A model generated the notes under the pieces. It saw nothing but the letters and a program-made list of their open reading frames with translations. It searched no databases and was not told where the DNA came from. Below, piece after piece: positions 1-7,525 of a stretch of DNA of 64,000 bases (the first letter of the stretch is position 1; each line of letters starts with the position of its first letter). Both the position numbers and the translations under genes were made by a program. The stretch spans positions 784,831 to 848,830 of the forward strand of contig NZ_BMSF01000001.1 of NCBI RefSeq assembly GCF_014649015.1. The letters are read 5' to 3'. Origin of the DNA: Streptomyces narbonensis. Its GTDB lineage: Bacteria; Actinomycetota; Actinomycetes; Streptomycetales; Streptomycetaceae.

Positions 1-99
1 ACGGCCTCGGTGCGGCCGACGGTGCGGACGGTCGCATCGAGGTCTTTCCCCGCCACCTCGCCCACGAGGAAACACTCGCCCACGAGGAGCAGCAGCCCG

Positions 100-954
100 A
101 TGCCGATCGACCCCGCCAAGGCCGTCGCCGCCGAACCCCGCAGCGCCGAGATCTCCTGGGACCACAAGGACGTCCAGCTCTACCACCTGGGACTCGGCGC
201 GGGCAGGCCCGCGACCGACCCCGACGAGCTCCGCTACACCCTGGAGTCCAGGCTCCACGTCCTCCCCAGCTTCGCCACCGTCGCGGGCGCCGGCATGGGC
301 GTCGTCGGCGGGCTCTCCGCCCCCGGCATCGACATCGACCTCGCCGCCGTCCTGCACGGCGGCCAGTCGGTCACGCTCCACCGGCCCGTCCCCGTCAGCG
401 GCCGCGCCGTCTCCACCTCCCGCGTCGCCGCCGTCTACGACAAGGGCAAGGCCGCCGTCCTCGTCCTGCGCAGCGAGGCCGCCGACGCCGACGGACCGCT
501 CTGGACCAGCGACGCCCAGATCTTCGTCCGCGGCGAGGGTGGCTGGGGCGGCGACCGCGGTCCCTCCGAGCGGCTCGCGCTCCCGGAGCGGCAGCCGGAC
601 GCCACCGCCGAGCGCCCGATCCGCGAGGAACAGGCCCTGCTCTACCGGCTCTCCGGGGACTGGAACCCGCTCCACGCCGACCCCGAGTTCGCCAAGCTCG
701 CCGGCTTCGACCGGCCGATCCTGCACGGGCTCTGCTCGTACGGCATGACTCTCAAGGCCGTCGTCGACACCCTCCTCGACGGGGACGTCACCCGGGTCCG
801 CTCGTACCGCACGCGCTTCGCCGGGATCGTCTTCCCCGGCGAGACCCTGCGCCTGCGGATGTGGGCGGCCGAGGGCCGCGTCCAGGTGGCGGTCACCGCC
901 GTGGAGCGCGACGACGCCCCCGTACTCGCCGACACCGTCGTCGAGCACTCCTGA
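100..954 (+). CDS. MaoC-family (R)-specific enoyl-CoA hydratase
   Basis: This is a two-hot-dog-domain hydratase of about 284 residues, the usual size of HSD17B4-like hydratase 2 proteins. The C-terminal half has the hydratase-2 signature (GDWNPLH at about residues 185-191, followed by PILHG), where Asp and His activate water for addition to trans-2-enoyl-CoA. The ATG at 100 is preferred because GAGGAG lies ten bases upstream; the frame stays open further upstream without a better start. An alcohol dehydrogenase and an SDR follow on the same strand, which suggests an acyl-CoA or steroid/fatty-acid catabolic operon. The family call is secure; the substrate is unknown. Confidence 0.88.
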   Translation: MPIDPAKAVAAEPRSAEISWDHKDVQLYHLGLGAGRPATDPDELRYTLESRLHVLPSFATVAGAGMGVVGGLSAPGIDIDLAAVLHGGQSVTLHRPVPVSGRAVSTSRVAAVYDKGKAAVLVLRSEAADADGPLWTSDAQIFVRGEGGWGGDRGPSERLALPERQPDATAERPIREEQALLYRLSGDWNPLHADPEFAKLAGFDRPILHGLCSYGMTLKAVVDTLLDGDVTRVRSYRTRFAGIVFPGETLRLRMWAAEGRVQVAVTAVERDDAPVLADTVVEHS

Positions 955-960
955 TCCGCA

Positions 961-1020
961 GATCCGTACCGAGTAGATCCGTACCGAGCAGATCCGCACC
1001 GAGTAGATCCGTACCGATTG
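961..1020 (+). repeat. Four 15-bp tandem repeats in the spacer
   Basis: The spacer between the MaoC and dehydrogenase genes consists of four imperfect copies of a 15-bp unit, GATCCGTACCGAGTA, at 961-975, 976-990, 991-1005 and 1006-1020. The copies differ at one to three bases. The array ends about 11 bases before the ATG at 1032, so it occupies the place where a ribosome-binding site would normally lie. No function is visible. Confidence 0.85.
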
Positions 1021-1031
1021 GAGCCGCACCC

Positions 1032-2108
1032 ATGCGCGCAGCCGTACTGCACGAGATCGGCCAGGACAAACTCGAGGTCCTCGACGACGTCGAGGCGGTG
1101 GGCTTCGGCCCCGGGAAGGTGCGCATCCGGGTCCGGGCCACCGGCCTCTGCCACTCCGACGTCTCCGCGATGAGCGGCGTCCTCCCGCAGCCCGCCCCCT
1201 TCATCCCCGGCCACGAGGGCGCGGGCGAGATCCTCGACATCGGCGACGGCGTCGCCGGGCTCACCCCGGGCCAGCGGGTGCTGCTCTGCTGGCTGCCCGC
1301 CTGTGGCACCTGTCCCGCCTGCAAGCGCGGCCAGACGCAGCTCTGCCTGGCCGGCTTCATGAACGCCGGCACGCCCAACTTCAAGCGCCCCGGGGGCGAC
1401 GTCTTCGGCTTCGCCGGCACCGGCACCTTCACCGAGGAGGTCGTCGTCGACGCGGGCTGCGCCGTCCCGATCCCCGACGACGTGCCCTACGACATCGCGG
1501 CCCTCATCGGCTGCGGCGTCACCACGGGCCTCGGAGCGGCCATCAACACCGCGAAGGTGGAGGCCGGTTCGTCGGTCGCCGTCATCGGCTGCGGCGGCGT
1601 CGGCATCTCCGCCATCCAGGGCGCCAAGCTCCAGGGCGCCGCCCAGATCATCGCCGTCGACCCCGTCGAGTCCCGGCGGGAGGCGGCGCTGCGCTTCGGC
1701 GCCACCGAGGCCATCGCCCCGGACGCGCTCGCCGACGCCAAGCAGCGGATCACCGCCGGAGAGGGCTTCGACTACGTCTTCGAGGTCGTCGGCAAGTCCG
1801 CCACCGCCCGCACCGCCTACGACACGACCCGGCGCGGCGGCACCCTCTGCATCGTCGGCGCCGGCGCCCTCGACGACCACCTCCAGCTCAACATGTTCGA
1901 GCTGTTCTTCGACGAGAAGCGGATCCTGCCCTCCATGTACGGCGGCGGGGACGTGCTCACCTCGTACGAGCGGACCATCGCGCTCTGGCGGGCCGGCCGT
2001 GTCGACCTGGAGTCGCTCATCACCCACCGCGTACCGCTGGCGGGGATCAACGAGGCCCTGGAGCAGATGCGTACGGGCACGGCACTGCGCACCTGCATCG
2101 AGATCTGA
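1032..2108 (+). CDS. Zinc-dependent alcohol dehydrogenase (MDR family)
   Basis: This 358-residue medium-chain dehydrogenase oxidises an alcohol or reduces an aldehyde/ketone with NAD(P). Catalytic zinc ligands are visible at GLCHSD and GHE in the N-terminal domain. The structural zinc loop has four cysteines (CGTCPACKRGQTQLC, about residues 93-107). The Rossmann motif GCGGVG lies near residue 182. Length and motif order match class III-like bacterial alcohol dehydrogenases. The ATG at 1032 begins the conserved N-terminus, but no good Shine-Dalgarno precedes it because the spacer is a tandem repeat. It sits 77 bases after the MaoC gene and 15 bases before the SDR gene, so one operon is likely. 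Confidence 0.9.
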   Translation: MRAAVLHEIGQDKLEVLDDVEAVGFGPGKVRIRVRATGLCHSDVSAMSGVLPQPAPFIPGHEGAGEILDIGDGVAGLTPGQRVLLCWLPACGTCPACKRGQTQLCLAGFMNAGTPNFKRPGGDVFGFAGTGTFTEEVVVDAGCAVPIPDDVPYDIAALIGCGVTTGLGAAINTAKVEAGSSVAVIGCGGVGISAIQGAKLQGAAQIIAVDPVESRREAALRFGATEAIAPDALADAKQRITAGEGFDYVFEVVGKSATARTAYDTTRRGGTLCIVGAGALDDHLQLNMFELFFDEKRILPSMYGGGDVLTSYERTIALWRAGRVDLESLITHRVPLAGINEALEQMRTGTALRTCIEI

Positions 2109-2123
2109 GAGGACTGCAGCGAG

Positions 2124-3068
2124 ATGTCACTCCCCCTTGAGGGCTTGAGCGCGATCGTCACCGGCGCCGGACGGGGGCTCGGCCGTGCCGAGGCGCTCGA
2201 ACTGGCCCGGCTCGGCGCCGCCGTCGTCGTCAACGACTACGGCCAGGCCGGCCGCGACGGCTCCGGAGAGGCCTCCGCCGCGCCTGCCGAGGAGGTCGCC
2301 GCGGAGATCCGCGCGGCGGGCGGCCGGGCGGTCGCCCACCTCGGCGACGTGTCCGACTTCGAGACGGCACGGGGCCTGGTGGACCTGGCCGTGGCCGAGT
2401 TCGGGAAGCTGGACGTCCTGGTCAACAACGCGGGCATCCTGCGCGACCGGATGGTCTTCTCGATGAGCGAGGACGAGTGGGACTCCGTCGTACGGGTCCA
2501 CCTCAAGGGCCACTTCAACACCACCCACTTCGCCGCGGTGCACTGGCGGGGCCGGTCCAAGGCGGGGGAGGCCGGAGTCTACGGCCGGATCGTCAACACC
2601 TCCTCCGAGGCCTTCCTCGCCGGCTCGGCCGGCCAGCCCAACTACGCCGCTGCCAAGGGCGGCATCGTGGGCCTGACGACCTCCTCGGCGCTCGCGCTCG
2701 CGCGCTACGGGGTCACGGCCAACGCGATCTGCCCGCGGGCCAGGACCCGCATGACGGAGGACGTCTTCGCCGGCTTCGCCGAGCCGGCGGCCGAGGGGGA
2801 CCTCGACCCGCTGTCCCCGGAGCACGTGGCGCCCCTCGTCGGCTATCTCGCCTCCCCGGCGGCGGCCGGGGTCAACGGCCAGCTGCTCGTCGTCCACGGC
2901 GGGATGGTGGCGGTCGTGGACCGGCCGAAGGTCGCGGCCAAGTTCGACACGGCCAAGGAGGCCTTCACCTATGAGGAGCTGGACTCCGTCCTGACCCCGC
3001 ACTACGCGTCCCGGCCGGCGGGCGAGACCTTCGCCGCGTCGGAGGTGCTGGGCCTGAAGAAGGGCTGA
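2124..3068 (+). CDS. Short-chain dehydrogenase/reductase, HSD17B4/FabG-like
   Basis: This 314-residue classical SDR has the cofactor motif TGAGRGLGR near the N-terminus, NNAG at about residue 98, and the catalytic Ser-Tyr-Lys set around NTSSEAF and YAAAK. It is longer than a minimal FabG (about 245 residues) and carries a C-terminal extension, as in the dehydrogenase part of peroxisomal multifunctional enzyme type 2. With the MaoC hydratase two genes upstream it could perform consecutive hydration and dehydrogenation of an enoyl-CoA. It starts 15 bases after the dehydrogenase stop. A strong hairpin ends the operon 40 bases downstream. Confidence 0.88.
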   Translation: MSLPLEGLSAIVTGAGRGLGRAEALELARLGAAVVVNDYGQAGRDGSGEASAAPAEEVAAEIRAAGGRAVAHLGDVSDFETARGLVDLAVAEFGKLDVLVNNAGILRDRMVFSMSEDEWDSVVRVHLKGHFNTTHFAAVHWRGRSKAGEAGVYGRIVNTSSEAFLAGSAGQPNYAAAKGGIVGLTTSSALALARYGVTANAICPRARTRMTEDVFAGFAEPAAEGDLDPLSPEHVAPLVGYLASPAAAGVNGQLLVVHGGMVAVVDRPKVAAKFDTAKEAFTYEELDSVLTPHYASRPAGETFAASEVLGLKKG

Positions 3069-3108
3069 CGGGGGCAGGGCCGTCCGCGAGGCCGGCCCTG
3101 GGTGGGGA

Positions 3109-3148
3109 ACGGCGATGGGCCCCGGGGAGACCCGGGGCCCATCGCCGT
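3109..3148 (+). terminator. Strong hairpin ending the MaoC-ADH-SDR operon
   Basis: A perfect 18-bp inverted repeat (arms 3109-3126 and 3131-3148) encloses the tetraloop GAGA. It lies 40 bases after the SDR stop. There is no T-run, which is common for streptomycete terminators. The symmetry would let it act on either strand. Confidence 0.85.
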
Positions 3149-3395
3149 GCTCACTGGACCGCTCGCTGGACTACTCGGTCACTGCGCGTCGGGTTCGCGG
3201 CGGTGCCGGCCGTGCGGCGAGGACGTGGAGTCCTCCGCCGGGGACGCCTCACCGCGGTGCCTTCCGGAGCCGTTCGGCTCCCTACCCTCCGTGCTTGCTT
3301 CCGACATGCTGGAACTCACCCCGTATGAATCGGTCTTTCGGTGTCGCTGTGCAGCCAGTGAGTTTAGTGATGCCGACCGACAAGAGCAGAACCGT
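3149..3395. other. Non-coding spacer
   Basis: This is the spacer between the operon-ending hairpin and the 3' end of the minus-strand gene at 3396. I see no supported gene, RNA or promoter in it. Open frames crossing it lack coherent protein features and are by-products of high GC. Confidence 0.5.
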
Positions 3396-4535
3396 TCAGC
3401 CCGCGGGTCGACGGTCCGTCAGGGGCGCCTGCTGGAGAGGTACCGGGCGGCACACCCGGGGCTCGTCGACGGCCACCACCACCGGTACCGGCTCCGGCTC
3501 GGGCGGAGCCTCCAGGTCCGCGAGGCCGCACGGCGCCCCGGCCGTCGCGTACGGCAGGCGCAGCACGCCCTGCGCCGTCCACAGCCCCGCGCCGGCCAGC
3601 CAGCCCGCGGGCGCGGCCGACTGGACCAGCCGGCGCGAGGAGGGCTCCCAGGTCCCCACCCAGCTCCCGCCCGCCGCGTCGATCCGCAGCGCCACCGAGC
3701 AGCTCTCCGGCATCAGGACCTGGCCCGGCTGCACCGCGAAGGGCGTCACCGTCGCGTCGTCGAGCTTCAGGCACTCCGGGAACCGCACCGGCAGCAGGCT
3801 GCCGAGCACGCCCCAGCCGAGCCGCTCGCGCCCCGGCGACGGCGCGTCGGAGCCGATGAGGAGCAGCCCGCTGTCCGGGTCGGCGAGGAGCAGCCGGTCG
3901 TCGCTCTCCTCGGTGATCTGGAGCAGCGGCGTCACCTCGCCGCCCCGCTCCAGGTCGACGGCGACGGCCTTCACCGGTCCGTCGTCCAGCCGCCGGTCGA
4001 GCGAGAGCATCCGGCCCGTGCGGTCGAGCCACACCCCGCCCGTGCAGCGGCCGCTGACCTCGGCGACCTGCTCGGGGCCGAAGGCGCCGCCGGCGACGAG
4101 CCACAGCGTCGTCGTGTCGGGGCCGGCGCACATCGCGTACGCGCAGATGCCGTCCGGCGAGGGCGGCAGCAGGACCAGCCGCTCGGAGCCGGGTGCCTCG
4201 ACCGAGCCGAGCTGGAGCTCCCCGGTGGCCGGGCCGGTGGGGTAGAGCAGCGAGAACGTGGTCCGCCGCCCGTCCACACGGCGGGCGACGAGGACCCGGC
4301 CGTCCGCGAGGGGCAGCAGCTGGGTGTGCGGCTCCTCCGGCTGACCGAGGGGGAGCGGGACGGCGTACGGCTCGGGGCCGTCGAGCGTCCACCGCTCCAC
4401 GTACAGGGCGTCACCGGCACCCGTGAGCCTGGCCGCGTACGCGCCGTTGGCCGTGATCGTGAAGCCGGCCGACCCTGTGGGGTCCTTGTCGCGGTCGTCG
4501 TCCTCGGCCGCGGTCTCGATGGCACACGCTGTCAT
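3396..4535 (-). CDS. Uncharacterised protein, possible beta-propeller
   Basis: I do not recognise this 379-residue protein as a named family. It consists of recurring short beta-rich segments with DG/PDG turns and W or L at regular spacing, suggestive of a WD40-like or YncE-like propeller. No signal peptide or membrane segment is visible. The start at 4535 (MTACAIET) is chosen because GGAGGTGA lies directly upstream; the frame also has an ATG 21 bases earlier with no ribosome-binding site. It is divergent from the siderophore-binding lipoprotein gene, and the iron box between them could in principle affect both. Confidence 0.6.
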   Translation of the reverse strand: MTACAIETAAEDDDRDKDPTGSAGFTITANGAYAARLTGAGDALYVERWTLDGPEPYAVPLPLGQPEEPHTQLLPLADGRVLVARRVDGRRTTFSLLYPTGPATGELQLGSVEAPGSERLVLLPPSPDGICAYAMCAGPDTTTLWLVAGGAFGPEQVAEVSGRCTGGVWLDRTGRMLSLDRRLDDGPVKAVAVDLERGGEVTPLLQITEESDDRLLLADPDSGLLLIGSDAPSPGRERLGWGVLGSLLPVRFPECLKLDDATVTPFAVQPGQVLMPESCSVALRIDAAGGSWVGTWEPSSRRLVQSAAPAGWLAGAGLWTAQGVLRLPYATAGAPCGLADLEAPPEPEPVPVVVAVDEPRVCRPVPLQQAPLTDRRPAG

Positions 4536-4678
4536 CGACTCGTCACCTCCGGCCACGAAGCTAGTTTTCGCACTTCCTGCCGAACAACACGAGCCCGGTC
4601 ACTTCACACATAAGGGTGGTCGTGCGGCGGTTCGGCTGTGGGTCAGGGGGCGGCTGTGCTGGAGTGACCCGTGATGAG

Positions 4679-4697
4679 TAAGGTAAGGCGAGCCTAA
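4679..4697 (+). promoter_or_regulatory. Iron box (DmdR1/IdeR operator)
   Basis: TAAGGTAAGGCGAGCCTAA matches the actinobacterial IdeR/DmdR1 consensus TTAGGTTAGGCTAACCTAA at 15 of 19 positions by eye. It lies about 125 bases upstream of the siderophore-binding lipoprotein gene and 144 bases upstream of the divergent gene. Both the match and the downstream function support iron-dependent repression. Confidence 0.85.
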
Positions 4698-4821
4698 GCG
4701 GAGCCCGTGGCTCCGGTGCGGTCGCGCCCGTATCCCCCGTACGGACGCGTGTGTCGAAGCACGCGGCGCGCCACGGAAACACGGAGCGGCGCGCCACAGA
4801 AGCACGTACAGGAGCCTTCTC

Positions 4822-5859
4822 ATGTCCTTCCGCCGTCGCGGCACCGCCACCGTCGTCGCCCTCGCCACCGCGCTCTCCCTCGCGGCCTGCGGAGGAGGGG
4901 ACGAAGGGTCCGGCACCTCCGCGAAGGAGGACGCGACCAAGAAGAAGGACGTCGCCACCGGCGGCAAGGACTTCGGCGACGCCGCCGCCAAGACCGCGGC
5001 CATGGGCACCGACGCGAAGCCGGGCCGGTTCCCGCGCACGCTCACCCACGCCCTCGGCACGACCGAGCTGAAGGCCGCCCCCAAGCGGGTCGTCGTCCTC
5101 GACGTCGGCGAGCTCGACAACGTCGTCTCCCTCGGCGTCCAGCCCGTCGGCTACGCGCCCTCCGAGGGTGACGACGGCATCCCCGGCTACCTCAAGAAGG
5201 ACGCGGGCGCCCCGAAGTCCGTCGGCACCATCAACAACCTCAACCTGGAGGCCATCGCCAACCTCCAGCCCGACCTCATCCTCGGCAGCCAGCTCCGCGC
5301 CGCCGACAAGTACGACGAGCTGTCGAAGATCGCGCCGACCGTCTTCTCCATCCGCCCGGGCTTCACGTGGAAGGAGAACTACCTCCTCAACGCCGCCGCG
5401 CTCGACAAGACCGCCGAGGCGAAGACGAAGCTCTCCGCCTACGAGGCGAAGGCGAAGCAGCTCGGCACGGACATCGGCGCGGACAAGCCGACCGTCTCCA
5501 TGGTCCGCTACCTCCCCGGCAAGATCCGCCTCTACGCGAAGGCCTCCTTCATCGGCACGATCCTGGACGACAGCGGCCTGCCCCGGCCCGAGAACCAGCG
5601 GATCGACGAGCTCGCGGCCGAGATCAGCCCGGAGAAGATCGACGACGCCGACGCCGACTGGATCTTCACCGGCGTCTACGGCGACGCCAAGGCCACCAAG
5701 AAGGACGCCGCCCAGACCAACCCGCTCTGGAAGAACCTGACGGCGGTCAAGTCCGGCCGGGCCAAGGACGTCCCGGACGAGACCTGGTACCTCGGCCTCG
5801 GCGTGACCGCGGCGAACAGCGTCCTCGACGACCTGCGCGGCTACCTGGTCAAGAAGTAG
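4822..5859 (+). CDS. Iron-siderophore ABC transporter substrate-binding lipoprotein
   Basis: This 345-residue lipoprotein would capture a ferric siderophore outside the membrane and hand it to an ABC importer. The N-terminus has basic residues, a hydrophobic stretch and the lipobox LAAC (Cys about residue 22). A Gly/Ser/Lys-rich tether follows, then a FhuD/FecB-type periplasmic-binding fold beginning near PKRVVVLD. The ATG at 4822 gives a complete lipoprotein signal. No permease or ATPase lies nearby, so it is a stand-alone binding protein. The iron box at 4679-4697 predicts repression when iron is sufficient. The ligand cannot be read from the sequence. Confidence 0.92.
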   Translation: MSFRRRGTATVVALATALSLAACGGGDEGSGTSAKEDATKKKDVATGGKDFGDAAAKTAAMGTDAKPGRFPRTLTHALGTTELKAAPKRVVVLDVGELDNVVSLGVQPVGYAPSEGDDGIPGYLKKDAGAPKSVGTINNLNLEAIANLQPDLILGSQLRAADKYDELSKIAPTVFSIRPGFTWKENYLLNAAALDKTAEAKTKLSAYEAKAKQLGTDIGADKPTVSMVRYLPGKIRLYAKASFIGTILDDSGLPRPENQRIDELAAEISPEKIDDADADWIFTGVYGDAKATKKDAAQTNPLWKNLTAVKSGRAKDVPDETWYLGLGVTAANSVLDDLRGYLVKK

Positions 5860-5951
5860 CCGTACGCCCGCCGGCCCGGCCCGTGGCCATTTCCCCGGGC
5901 TTGTCCACAGGCCAGGACGGCGGGGCGCGGGGGGCAGGTAGCCTTTCCTTC

Positions 5952-6785
5952 GTGCCCCGTCTGTCTGAAGTCATCGCCGCGCTCGACGCCCTCTGGCCGC
6001 CAGAGCGGGCCGAGTCGTGGGACGCCGTCGGGACCGTCTGCGGCGACCCCGACGCGGAGGTCGCACGCGTCCTCTTCGCCGTCGACCCCGTCCAGGAGAT
6101 CGCCGACGAGGCGATCGCCCTCGGCGCCGACCTGCTCGTCACCCACCACCCGCTCTACCTGCGGGGTACGACGACGGTAGCGGCCGGCCACTTCAAGGGC
6201 CGCGTCGTGCACGAGCTCATCAAGCACGACATCGCCCTCCACGTCGCGCACACCAACGCCGACACCGCCGACCCGGGCGTCTCCGACGCCCTCGCCGGCG
6301 CGCTCGGCCTCCGGGTCACCGGCCCCCTCGTGCCCGAGAACAACCTCGGCCGGATCTGCGAGCTCGACCACCCCGAGACCCTCGCCGAGTTCGCGGCCCG
6401 CGCCGCGAAGCGGCTGCCCGCCACCGCGCAGGGCATCCGGGTCGCCGGCGACCCCGACATGATCCTGCGCCGTGTCGCCGTCAGCGGTGGCTCCGGCGAC
6501 AGCCTCTTCGACGCCGTACGGGCCGCGGGCGTGGACGCCTTCCTCACCGCGGACCTGCGCCACCACCCGGTCTCCGAGGCCACCCAGCACGCGACCCGGT
6601 CGTCCGGGCCGCTGGGCCTGGTCGACGCCGCCCACTGGGCCACCGAATGGCCCTGGTGCGAGCAGGCCGCCGCCCAGCTCGACGAGATTTCCGACCGCCA
6701 CGGCTGGGACCTCCGCGTCCACGTCTCGAAGACGGTCACCGACCCCTGGTCCTTCCACCACACCTCCCCTGGAGCCCCCAACTGA
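5952..6785 (+). CDS. Nif3-like dinuclear metal centre protein (YbgI/NIF3 family)
   Basis: This protein of about 277 residues belongs to the NIF3/DUF34 family, whose members form toroidal hexamers with a two-metal site. Metal ligands are visible as THHPLY (about residue 60), HVAHTNAD (about 100) and a C-terminal DAAHW, the usual family pattern. The GTG at 5952 starts the conserved PRLSEVIAALD N-terminus. The biochemical role of the family is unsettled. Its last bases overlap the CTG start of the next gene in a CTGA arrangement, so translational coupling is likely. Confidence 0.88.
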   Translation: MPRLSEVIAALDALWPPERAESWDAVGTVCGDPDAEVARVLFAVDPVQEIADEAIALGADLLVTHHPLYLRGTTTVAAGHFKGRVVHELIKHDIALHVAHTNADTADPGVSDALAGALGLRVTGPLVPENNLGRICELDHPETLAEFAARAAKRLPATAQGIRVAGDPDMILRRVAVSGGSGDSLFDAVRAAGVDAFLTADLRHHPVSEATQHATRSSGPLGLVDAAHWATEWPWCEQAAAQLDEISDRHGWDLRVHVSKTVTDPWSFHHTSPGAPN

Positions 6786-7525
6786 ACGCCGCGCCCGCCG
6801 ACCAGATCCGCCTCCTCGACGTCCAGGCCCTGGACGTACGACTCCAGCAGCTCGCCCACAAGCGGAAGTCGCTCCCCGAGCACGCCGAGATCGAGTCGCT
6901 GACCAAGGACCTCACGCAGCTGCGCGACCTGCTCGTCGCCGCGCAGACCGAGGAGAGCGACTGCGGCCGCGAGCAGACCAAGGCCGAGCAGGACGTCGAC
7001 CAGGTCCGCCAGCGCGCCGCGCGCGACCAGCAGCGGCTCGACTCCGGCGCCGTGTCCTCCCCGAAGGACCTGGAGAACCTCCAGCGCGAGATCGTCTCCC
7101 TCGCCAAGCGCCAGGGCGACCTCGAGGAGATCGTCCTGGAGGTCATGGAGCGCCGCGAGTCCGCCCAGGAGCGCGTCTCCGAGCTGACCGGCCGGGTCTC
7201 GGCCGTCCAGGCCAAGGCCGACGACGCCACCGCCCGGCGCGACGCCGCCCAGGGCGAGCTGGACGCCGAGGCCGCCTCCGTCACCAAGGAGCGCGAGCTC
7301 ATCGCGGGCTCGGTCCCGGACGACCTGCTCAAGCTGTACGACCGTCTGCGCGAGAAGCAGGGCGGCATCGGCGCGGCCCGGCTGCACCAGCGCCGCTGCG
7401 AGGGCTGCCGCCTGGAGCTCGACGTCACCGAGGTGAACGAGATCCGCGCCTCCGCGCCCGACAAGGTCGTCCGCTGCGAGAACTGCAGCCGGATTCTGGT
7501 CCGCACCTCGGAGTCCGGTCTGTAA
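6782..7525 (+). CDS. Zinc-ribbon coiled-coil protein (COG1579 family)
   Basis: This is a protein of about 247 residues, mostly a long charged coiled coil (roughly residues 10-190). It ends in a C4 zinc ribbon with two CxxC pairs (CEGC and CENC, about residues 204 and 228). The family is widespread in actinobacteria, is proposed to bind nucleic acid, and has no settled function. The conserved N-terminus begins at a CTG (6782) with GGAG seven bases upstream, and the CTGA overlaps the Nif3-like stop. No ATG, GTG or TTG fits there, so an unusual CTG start is the best reading. The stop and the next start overlap as TAATG. Confidence 0.82.
   Translation: MNAAPADQIRLLDVQALDVRLQQLAHKRKSLPEHAEIESLTKDLTQLRDLLVAAQTEESDCGREQTKAEQDVDQVRQRAARDQQRLDSGAVSSPKDLENLQREIVSLAKRQGDLEEIVLEVMERRESAQERVSELTGRVSAVQAKADDATARRDAAQGELDAEAASVTKERELIAGSVPDDLLKLYDRLREKQGGIGAARLHQRRCEGCRLELDVTEVNEIRASAPDKVVRCENCSRILVRTSESGL

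Noticed and set aside
10..99. Longer N-terminus for the MaoC protein from the first in-frame start
   Set aside because: The added residues are Arg/Ser/Thr-rich with no similarity to the family, and GAGGAG sits correctly before the ATG at 100.
3102..4613. Long plus-strand frame covering the spacer and the antisense of the 3396-4535 gene
   Set aside because: No coherent domain; it runs through a terminator hairpin, while the minus-strand gene has a good ribosome-binding site and balanced composition.
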